This document shows, piece after piece, positions 14,650 through 20,489 of a stretch of 29,354 bases of DNA. Below the pieces are notes generated by a model that saw only the letters and a program-made list of their open reading frames with translations, searched no databases and was not told the origin of the DNA. The position numbers and the translations under genes are program-made. Position 1 is the stretch's first letter, and each line of letters opens with the position of its first letter. Source of the stretch: RGIG7949 sp045628845 (GTDB lineage: Bacteria > Bacillota > Clostridia > Oscillospirales > Oscillospiraceae); NCBI GenBank assembly GCA_045628845.1, contig JAZQQE010000062.1, positions 1-29,354 on the forward strand. The letters are read 5' to 3'.

Positions 14650-15345
14650 TCAGACCTCGAGATAATAGCCCGCGCCGCGCTTTGTCATGAGTATGGCGGG
14701 CGCCGCCGGGTCGTCCTCGAGCTTCTCGCGCAGGCGGCGTATCGCAACGTCCACCGCGCGCACGTCGCCGTAATATTCATACTGCCACACGCCGCGCATG
14801 AGCTCCTCGCGCGAGAACACGCGCCCGCACGGCTGCGACATGAAGCGGATGAGCTCGTATTCGCGCTGCGTGAGGTCGAGCGGCTTCCCGTTTTTCGCGA
14901 CGGTCTGGCGCATGGTGTCTATCGTCAGCACTCCCGCCTTCACGGTGTCTGACTCCGCGGAGGGCTCCCCCGCGGGCTCGAGCACGCTCCTGCGGCGTAT
15001 GTTCGTCTTCACGCGCGCGAGCAGCTCGCGCACGGAAAAGGGCTTGGTGATGTAGTCGTCGGCCCCGAGCTCGAGCCCGTACACCTTGTCGCGCTCCTCC
15101 TCGCGGGCCGTCAGCATGATGATGGGCGTGAGCCTGTCCGTCCTGCGGAGCTCCTCGCACACGCGGAACCCGTCCATATACGGCAGCATCACGTCGAGCA
15201 GGATAAGGTCGGGCGCGCAGGTGCGCGCGGCCTCGAGACCCTCGCGCCCGTCATACGCCGCGACGACCTCGTAGCCCTCTTTTTTCAGATTGTAGGAAAG
15301 TATGTCGACGATGTGCTGTTCATCGTCCACGATGAGAACTTTCAA
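14650..15345 (-). CDS. walR: Response regulator WalR (OmpR/PhoB family)
   Basis: A 231-residue OmpR-type regulator. The receiver has the acidic pair in VDDEQ, the phosphorylation site Asp51 (LILLDVMLPYMDG) and the conserved TAREEE and KPFSVRELLARV segments. The C-terminal winged helix contains LTQREYELIRFM and VDVAIRRLREKLEDDP. WalR is the regulator of cell-wall metabolism genes and is normally essential in Bacillus and Staphylococcus. The start is TTG, giving MKVLIVDDE, with GGAGG 8 bases upstream; an ATG start would lose part of the receiver. It follows the Nudix gene by 4 bases and heads the two-component block, so it is transcribed from the promoter near 15950. Confidence 0.95.
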   Translation of the reverse strand: MKVLIVDDEQHIVDILSYNLKKEGYEVVAAYDGREGLEAARTCAPDLILLDVMLPYMDGFRVCEELRRTDRLTPIIMLTAREEERDKVYGLELGADDYITKPFSVRELLARVKTNIRRRSVLEPAGEPSAESDTVKAGVLTIDTMRQTVAKNGKPLDLTQREYELIRFMSQPCGRVFSREELMRGVWQYEYYGDVRAVDVAIRRLREKLEDDPAAPAILMTKRGAGYYLEV

Positions 15346-15349
15346 CCTT

Positions 15350-15892
15350 TCAGCCTCCGTTCTTCAATATCTCCCTCGCTTTGAGCACGGCGATGATGGT
15401 CTTGCCGTCCTTTATCTCGCCGCTCATGCACATCTCGTACAGCTTGTCGAGCGGCCATCTCTCGACGCTGAGCCACTCACCGTCGTCGAGGTGCTGCTTT
15501 CCGGCGGTCAGGTCGAGCGCGAGATAGGTATACAGCGTCTCGTCGCAGAAGCCCGGGGAGGGATACTGCTCATGGAGATCTATGAATCTGCCCGCGGTAA
15601 AGCCCGTTTCCTCGCTGAGCTCGCGGGCGGCGCAGACGGCGGGCTCCTCGCCCGGCTCGAGCTTGCCGGCGGGAGCTTCGAGCAGCTCGCGGCCGTACGG
15701 GTAGCGGAACTGGCGCACCATGTATGCGTTGCCGCTGTCGTCCACGGGCAGCACGGTAACGCCGCCGGGATGCCTTATGACCTCGCGCTTGACGATCTTC
15801 CCGTTGATGAGCTCCGCGTCATCGAGCTCTATATCGACTATGACGCCTCTGTATACCGTCTCTCCTCTGATCTTTTTTTCCGTATATCCCAT
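15350..15892 (-). CDS. Nudix hydrolase, ADP-ribose pyrophosphatase type
   Basis: A 180-residue Nudix protein with a perfect Nudix box at 76-98 (G, five residues, E, seven residues, REL, two residues, EET, G). Length and the segment MVRQFRYPYGRELLEAPAGK before the box match ADP-ribose pyrophosphatases (NudF family), which split ADP-ribose to AMP and ribose 5-phosphate. It is the first gene of the walRK transcript, 4 bases ahead of walR, a position not seen in Bacillus; the link may be only transcriptional. AAGGA lies 8 bases before the ATG. Confidence 0.9.
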   Translation of the reverse strand: MGYTEKKIRGETVYRGVIVDIELDDAELINGKIVKREVIRHPGGVTVLPVDDSGNAYMVRQFRYPYGRELLEAPAGKLEPGEEPAVCAARELSEETGFTAGRFIDLHEQYPSPGFCDETLYTYLALDLTAGKQHLDDGEWLSVERWPLDKLYEMCMSGEIKDGKTIIAVLKAREILKNGG

Positions 15893-15939
15893 GTTTCAGT
15901 CCTTCATTCGGATGGCTTGCGCCCTTTTTTTGACTATTT

Positions 15940-15968
15940 ATTTTATCACAAACCGCCGCGGATTGCAA
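15940..15968 (-). promoter_or_regulatory. Sigma-A promoter of the Nudix-walRKHI operon
   Basis: Minus-strand TTGCAA (15968-15963), 17-base spacer, TAAAAT (15945-15940), about 48 bases before the Nudix ATG. It faces away from the acs promoter. Confidence 0.65.
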
Positions 15969-15977
15969 TTTGCATTT

Positions 15978-16007
15978 ACAGCCTCCCGCTGCCGCGCGGC
16001 AGGCTGT
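15978..16007. repeat. Inverted repeat between the divergent wal and acs promoters
   Basis: ACAGCCT (15978-15984) and AGGCTGT (16001-16007) form 7-bp arms around a GC-rich centre that itself contains the palindrome CTGCCGCGCGGCAG (15989-16002). The arms are flanked by repeated ATTTAC (15974-15979 and 16009-16014). No T-run follows, so it is not a terminator; it could be an operator. No known regulator motif is recognised. Confidence 0.45.
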
Positions 16008-16046
16008 ATTTACCGCAAAAAAAGTTGCCGATTTCGAAAAAACGAA

Positions 16047-16075
16047 TGGATTGTCCTTATCTATTGTGTTATAAT
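16047..16075 (+). promoter_or_regulatory. Extended -10 promoter of the acs operon
   Basis: A perfect TATAAT at 16070-16075 is preceded by TG one base upstream (TGTTATAAT), the extended -10 form that tolerates a weak -35. The -35 position (about 16047-16052) reads TGGATT. Transcription should start near 16082, about 40 bases before the His-rich gene. Confidence 0.65.
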
Positions 16076-16120
16076 GTTATGACTTGAATTATGAATTTCT
16101 GTAAAAGGCGGAATATGACC

Positions 16121-16366
16121 ATGCACGAACATCACGATCATCACGGGCACCACGACGGCGCCGTCTCCACGAAGGAGGAGGCCCTCGCCCTGCTTCACTA
16201 TACTCTCCACCACAACGAGCATCATCTCTCCGAGCTGACGGAGCTCGCCGACGCGCTCGACGCCGCCTCCTGCGGCGAAGCCGCGGCGAAGGTACGTCTC
16301 GCCGCAGCGCGCTACGGTGAGGGCAACGCCCTGCTCGAAGAGGCGTTTGCGCTCGCGGAGGGCTGA
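16121..16366 (+). CDS. Histidine-rich small protein, candidate nickel chaperone or store for ACS
   Basis: An 81-residue protein. The N-terminus has seven histidines in residues 2-11 (MHEHHDHHGHH), then a predicted helical region with a second cluster HYTLHHNEHH (26-35), one cysteine (Cys51) and an Ala/Glu/Leu-rich C-terminal helix. There are 12 histidines in total. It has no signal peptide. I do not recognise a named family. It is the first gene of the operon and is followed 3 bases later by cooT and then by a CooC-type ATPase. In Rhodospirillum rubrum the nickel set for CO dehydrogenase is CooC, CooT and His-rich CooJ, so a CooJ-like role in storing or delivering nickel is an inference from position and composition. 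I chose the ATG at 16121 because AAGGCGG lies 9 bases upstream; 16115 (3 bases) and 16091 (no Shine-Dalgarno) are possible. Confidence 0.7.
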   Translation: MHEHHDHHGHHDGAVSTKEEALALLHYTLHHNEHHLSELTELADALDAASCGEAAAKVRLAAARYGEGNALLEEAFALAEG

Positions 16367-16369
16367 GCC

Positions 16370-16570
16370 ATGTGCCTTTCCACGGTCTACGACGGCAGGC
16401 GCAGTCCCGACGCCGTCATTCTCAAAAACATCCAGCACCTGCGCTTCGAGCCCGGCAGGCTCGTCTGCACTGACCTCCTCGAACGTGAGACCGTCCTTGA
16501 GGGGACGCCGCTCGAAGCCGACCTCGTAAGCGGCTGGATAGTCATGGACATGAAGGAGAACAAGGAATGA
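16370..16570 (+). CDS. cooT: CooT-family nickel-binding protein
   Basis: A 66-residue protein starting MCLSTVYD. The N-terminal Met-Cys pair is the hallmark of the CooT family: in R. rubrum CooT, Cys2 takes part in nickel binding by the dimer. The rest (DAVILKNIQHLRFEPGRLVCTDLL, then a short strand-rich end) fits the small beta-barrel of the family. CooT assists nickel loading of CO dehydrogenase; in this operon the only visible nickel enzyme is AcsB. GGAGG precedes the ATG by 8 bases, at the end of the His-rich gene. The gene ends in an ATGA overlap with the ATPase gene, so the three are tightly coupled. Confidence 0.85.
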   Translation: MCLSTVYDGRRSPDAVILKNIQHLRFEPGRLVCTDLLERETVLEGTPLEADLVSGWIVMDMKENKE

Positions 16571-17346
16571 AACCGACGATAATCGCCGTCGCAGGCAAGG
16601 GCGGCACCGGAAAGACCACGATATGCGGTCTTCTCGTCAACTACCTCTCGAAAAACGGTTACGGCCCTCTCCTTGCGGTCGACGCAGACCCCAACAGCAA
16701 TCTCAACGAGGTGCTCGGAGTCGATATAGACATCACGCTCGGCGACATCCGCGAGAACATGGTGCGCGACGAGAGCGAGCCCGGCAAGCCCATGCAGGCC
16801 GGCATGACCAAGCAGGAGTACGCCGAATATATGTTTTCCTCCGCGCTCGCGGAAGAGGACGATTTCGATATGCTCGTCATGGGACGCACGCAGGGGCAGG
16901 GCTGCTACTGCTACGTCAACGGCGTGCTCAAAGCGCAGATAGACAAGTACGCGGGAAACTACCGCTACATGGTCGTGGACAACGAGGCGGGCCTCGAGCA
17001 CATCAGCCGCGGCACTTTGCCTCATATAGACATCCTTCTCCTCGTCTCCGACTGCTCGCGCCGCGGTGTGCAGGCCATAGGCCGCATCGCGGAGATGACG
17101 AAGGAACTCCGCCTGAATCCCGGCGTGATGAAGCTGATAGTCAACCGCGCCCCCGGCGGCGTAGTCGACGAAGGCGTCATGCAGGAGATAGACAGGCTCG
17201 GGCTCGACCTCATCGGCGCCCTGCCGCAGGACGAGACGGTATTCCGCTACGACTGCGACGGAAAGCCCACCGCGTTCGTGCCCGACGACAACCCCGTTAA
17301 GGCCGCGCTGACGGAGATAATCGGAAAGCTCGACCTCAAAAAATAG
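16567..17346 (+). CDS. cooC: CooC/AcsF-type nickel-insertion ATPase
   Basis: A 259-residue MinD/SIMIBI-class ATPase. The deviant Walker A GKGGTGKTT covers 10-18, with the signature lysine at 11. DADPNSNLNEVLG is typical of CooC. GCYCYVNG contains the CxC pair (Cys113, Cys115) that binds metal at the dimer interface in CooC. VVDNEAGLEHISRG is the Walker B/switch region. These ATPases drive nickel insertion: CooC into CO dehydrogenase, AcsF into acetyl-CoA synthase. Sequence reading does not separate the two; the position before acsD-acsB and the lack of a CO dehydrogenase gene nearby favour an AcsF role. It overlaps cooT by 4 bases. Confidence 0.9.
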   Translation: MKPTIIAVAGKGGTGKTTICGLLVNYLSKNGYGPLLAVDADPNSNLNEVLGVDIDITLGDIRENMVRDESEPGKPMQAGMTKQEYAEYMFSSALAEEDDFDMLVMGRTQGQGCYCYVNGVLKAQIDKYAGNYRYMVVDNEAGLEHISRGTLPHIDILLLVSDCSRRGVQAIGRIAEMTKELRLNPGVMKLIVNRAPGGVVDEGVMQEIDRLGLDLIGALPQDETVFRYDCDGKPTAFVPDDNPVKAALTEIIGKLDLKK

Positions 17347-17398
17347 TCTTCTTTTTAGTTCTCACTAATCTCAATATACCATGAAAGGCGTGAAATCA

Positions 17399-18343
17399 AT
17401 GTCCTTCGAACCCAAGCCCCGCACGTTCACCGCGCCGATATACAGCGTCGAAGTCGGCAGCGGCGAGCATAAAATGACCCTCGGCGGGGCGAGCGTACAG
17501 CCTCTGTGCTTCTTCGACAAGCCCGGCCAGCCCGCTCCCCTCGTCGGCGTGGAAGTCACCGACATCGGCTTCGACACCGACGGTCTCCCTGCTCTTGCCG
17601 CCTTCTATGAAGGTGCCGATACCCTCGCCGCCCGCGTAGAGCGCGCGGCCGCCATCCCCGGCGCGAGCTTCATCTGCCTCCGCTTCGAGGGTGCAGACCC
17701 CGCCGGCGCCGACATCGGCGTCGAGCAGTGCGCCGCCGCCGCGAAGGAGGCCGTCGCCGCCTCCCCGCTGCCCGTCGTCATCACCGGCTGCAAGAACATC
17801 GAAAAGGATACCGCTCTCTTCACCGCGCTCGCCGAGGCTCTGACCGGCGAGGACCTGCTCTTCCTCTCCGCCCGCGAGGAGGACTACAAGGCCATGGGCG
17901 CCGCCGTCGCCCTCGCCTACGGGCACAAGCTCGGCGCCGAGAGCGCCGTCGACATCAACCTCGCCAAGCAGCTCAACGTCGTGCTGACCCAGCTCGGCGT
18001 GCAGCCCTCTTCCATAGTGATGAACCTCGGCTCTGCCGCGGCAGGCTACGGCTACGAGTACGTCGCCTCGACTCTCGACAGAGTCCGCGCCGCCGCGCTC
18101 GAGCAGCAGGACGCCATGCTCCGCATGCCCGTCATCACGATGGTCTCCACCGAGGCGTGGGGCGTCAAGGAAGCCCTCGTCAGCGATGAAGACATGCCCG
18201 AATGGGGCGAGCGTGAGCAGCGCGGCATCCAGATGGAAGCCGTCACCGCCGCCGCGTGCCTCGCCTCCGGCTCCGACGCAGTCGTTCTGCGTCACCCCGT
18301 CACAGTAGAAAAGACCGCCGCTCTCATCGCGGCGCTTATGTAA
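17399..18343 (+). CDS. acsD: Corrinoid iron-sulfur protein small subunit (AcsD/CdhD)
   Basis: A 314-residue TIM-barrel-type subunit of the corrinoid iron-sulfur protein, close to the roughly 320 residues of acetogen AcsD. It pairs with AcsC to carry the methyl-cobamide between AcsE and AcsB. Family segments include VGVEVTDIGFDTDGLP, the barrel strands FICLRFEGADP, PVVITGC and the block SIVMNLGSAAAGYGYEY. I chose the ATG at 17399 (MSFEPKPRTFTAPI), with AAAGG about 10 bases upstream; the in-frame ATG at 17381 has no Shine-Dalgarno. The 52 bases after cooC contain no hairpin or promoter I can support, so it continues the same transcript. AcsC follows after 13 bases. Confidence 0.93.
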   Translation: MSFEPKPRTFTAPIYSVEVGSGEHKMTLGGASVQPLCFFDKPGQPAPLVGVEVTDIGFDTDGLPALAAFYEGADTLAARVERAAAIPGASFICLRFEGADPAGADIGVEQCAAAAKEAVAASPLPVVITGCKNIEKDTALFTALAEALTGEDLLFLSAREEDYKAMGAAVALAYGHKLGAESAVDINLAKQLNVVLTQLGVQPSSIVMNLGSAAAGYGYEYVASTLDRVRAAALEQQDAMLRMPVITMVSTEAWGVKEALVSDEDMPEWGEREQRGIQMEAVTAAACLASGSDAVVLRHPVTVEKTAALIAALM

Positions 18344-18356
18344 GGAGGTCGCGGAC

Positions 18357-19667
18357 GTGGCACTCAAAGGACTGGATATTTTCAAGCTTACTCCGAAGAC
18401 CAACTGCAAGGACTGCGGCTGCCCCACCTGCATGGCCTTCTCCATGAAGGTCGCCCAGGGCGCCCTCACCGCCGACAAATGCCCGCACATGTCGGCCGAC
18501 TCCCTCGCCAAGCTCAGCGAAGCCACTGAGCCCCCGATGAAGACCATCGACGTCGGCGGACACAAGCTCGGCGGCGAGACCGTCATGCTCCGTCACGAAA
18601 AGACCTTCGTCAACCGCAACCTCTTCGCCGTGAAGGTCTGCGCCTGCATGAGCGATGAGCAGATAGACGAGGTGCTCGCCGAGCTCGCCAAGGTCGACTA
18701 CGAGCGCATAGGCGAGCGCATGTATGCCGAATGCGTTTACGTCAGATGCACCGACGACAAGGCGCGCAGCGCCGCCGTCATCGAGAAGGTACGCGCCTCC
18801 GGCCGCGCTCTCATCGTCGAGACCTGCGACGCGGACATCGCCAAGGCCTCCGGCGCCGCCGTCATCATGGGCGCCAACGCCGCCAACTGGGCCGGGATGA
18901 ACGATATCGCCAAGACCTCCGGCGCCGTGCTCGGCGTCTCCGGAGCGGATATCGCGGAGCTCCACGACACCGTCGAAAAGCTCGAGGCCGCAGGCAACAA
19001 GAATCTGATACTCGACCTCGGCAAGACCGCCGCCGAGGCCTTCAAGAACGCCGTTCAGGTCCGCCGCGCCGCCATCAAGGACGGCGACCGCACCTTCGGC
19101 TATCCCTCCATCATCGATACCGCCGCCATCGCCCCCGGCGATGCCGTGACTCAGGCTGAGCTCGCCGCCATGTTCACCGTGCGCTACGGCTCCGTCATCG
19201 TCATGGAGCGCATGGGCTACGCCGAGGCCCTGCCCCTCTTCGGACTGCGCCAGAACATCTTCACCGACCCGCAGAAGCCGATGAAGGTCGCCCCCGGCAT
19301 CTATCCCATCAACGGCGCGACCGCCGATAGCCCCTGCTGCGTGACCGTCGACTTCGCGCTGACCTACTTCGTCGTCTCCGGCGAGCTCGAGCGCTCCGGA
19401 GTCCCCGTGAACCTGCTCATCACCGACGCGGGCGGCTACTCCGTCCTCACGAGCTGGGCCGCCGGCAAGTTCTCCGTCAACTCCATCGCCGCCTTCATCT
19501 CCGAGTTCGACATCGAGAACAAGATATCCTCCCGCACCCTGATCCTTCCCGGCAAGGTCGCCGTTCTCAAGGGCGAGCTGGAAGCCAAGCTCCCCGGCTG
19601 GAATATCCTCGTCGCCCCCAACGAAGCAGTACAGCTCGTCAAATTCATGCGCGAGCTCAACGCGTAA
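18357..19667 (+). CDS. acsC: Corrinoid iron-sulfur protein large subunit (AcsC/CdhE)
   Basis: A 436-residue subunit that binds the cobamide cofactor and a 4Fe-4S cluster. The N-terminal motif has Cys17, Cys20, Cys25 and Cys42 in the CX2CX4CX16C spacing of this family. The middle is a TIM barrel and the C-terminal domain binds the corrinoid (block DSPCCVTVDFALTYFVVSGE, then LITDAGGYSVLTSWAAGKFS). It accepts methyl from AcsE in the Co(I) state and gives it to AcsB. The start is GTG, with AAGGAGG 8 bases upstream overlapping the acsD stop. AcsE follows after 14 bases. Confidence 0.95.
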   Translation: MALKGLDIFKLTPKTNCKDCGCPTCMAFSMKVAQGALTADKCPHMSADSLAKLSEATEPPMKTIDVGGHKLGGETVMLRHEKTFVNRNLFAVKVCACMSDEQIDEVLAELAKVDYERIGERMYAECVYVRCTDDKARSAAVIEKVRASGRALIVETCDADIAKASGAAVIMGANAANWAGMNDIAKTSGAVLGVSGADIAELHDTVEKLEAAGNKNLILDLGKTAAEAFKNAVQVRRAAIKDGDRTFGYPSIIDTAAIAPGDAVTQAELAAMFTVRYGSVIVMERMGYAEALPLFGLRQNIFTDPQKPMKVAPGIYPINGATADSPCCVTVDFALTYFVVSGELERSGVPVNLLITDAGGYSVLTSWAAGKFSVNSIAAFISEFDIENKISSRTLILPGKVAVLKGELEAKLPGWNILVAPNEAVQLVKFMRELNA

Positions 19668-19681
19668 GGAGGAAGTACATC

Positions 19682-20467
19682 ATGGCAAGATTCGTAACCA
19701 TAGGCGAGCGCATCCACTGCATCTCGCCCACCATCCGCGAGGCCATGGCCAACCGCGATCCCGCTCCCATCCTCAAGCGCGCCAAGGAGCAGATAGACGC
19801 GGGCGCCACCTACCTCGACGTCAACATCGGTCCTGCCGAAAACGGCGGCGAAGACCTCATGAAGTGGGCCGTCCGTCTCCTTCAGGACAACTTCGACAAC
19901 CATCCCCTCTGCCTCGACACCGCCAACCGCAAGGCCATCGAGGCCGGCATCTCCGTATACAATCCCGCACGCGGCAAGCCGATAGTCAACTCCGCCGACG
20001 CAGGCGACCGCATCGAGAACATAGACCTCGCCGCAGACACCGGAGCCATCTGCTTCGCCCTCTGCTCCAAGGCGGGCGTCCCCGCCGACAACGACGAGCG
20101 CATGGCCTGCTGCCAGGAGCTCCTCGAGCGCGGCATGGAGCGCGGCATGGACCCCGAGGACCTCTGGTTCGATCCTCTCTTCCTCGTCATCAAGGGAATG
20201 CAGGACAAGCAGATGGAAGTCCTCGAATTCATCAAGATGTGCTCCGACATGGGCTTCAAGACCACGGGCGGTCTCTCCAACGTCTCCAACGGCATGCCCA
20301 AGGCAATCCGTCCCATCATGGACAGCGCCACCGTCGCCATGGCCATGATGAACGGCCTGACGAGCGCCATCGTCAATCCCTGCGATCTCAGGCTGATGGA
20401 GACCATCAAGTCCTGCGACGTCATCCGCGGTGAGACCCTCTACGCGGACAGCTATCTCGAACTCTAA
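19682..20467 (+). CDS. acsE: Methyltetrahydrofolate:corrinoid iron-sulfur protein methyltransferase (AcsE)
   Basis: A 261-residue pterin-binding TIM barrel, the full length of Moorella AcsE (MeTr). It moves the methyl group of 5-methyltetrahydrofolate to Co(I) of AcsCD. The start FVTIGERIHCISPTI and the blocks GATYLDVNIGPA (pterin pocket), CLDTANRKAIEAG, KPIVNSADAGD and TTGGLSNVSNG are family signatures. The Asn of the last block and the Asp of VNIGP-type loops line the folate N5 site. AAGGAGG precedes the ATG. It sits between acsC and acsB, the usual neighbourhood in acetogens. Confidence 0.96.
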   Translation: MARFVTIGERIHCISPTIREAMANRDPAPILKRAKEQIDAGATYLDVNIGPAENGGEDLMKWAVRLLQDNFDNHPLCLDTANRKAIEAGISVYNPARGKPIVNSADAGDRIENIDLAADTGAICFALCSKAGVPADNDERMACCQELLERGMERGMDPEDLWFDPLFLVIKGMQDKQMEVLEFIKMCSDMGFKTTGGLSNVSNGMPKAIRPIMDSATVAMAMMNGLTSAIVNPCDLRLMETIKSCDVIRGETLYADSYLEL

Positions 20468-20489
20468 ACCAAAACAGGAGGTTACCAAT

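Noticed and set aside
15978..16007. A riboswitch (cobalamin or nickel) in front of the acs operon.
   Set aside because: The structure lies upstream of the predicted transcription start at about 16082, and the leader of roughly 40 bases is too short for a known riboswitch.
15893..16120. A CRISPR array or other repeat array anywhere in the window.
   Set aside because: No regularly spaced repeats were seen in this largest intergenic region or elsewhere.
20430..20489. An upstream ATG that would lengthen AcsB by 20 residues.
   Set aside because: It lies inside the end of acsE and has no Shine-Dalgarno; the ATG at 20490 has AGGAGG at ideal spacing.
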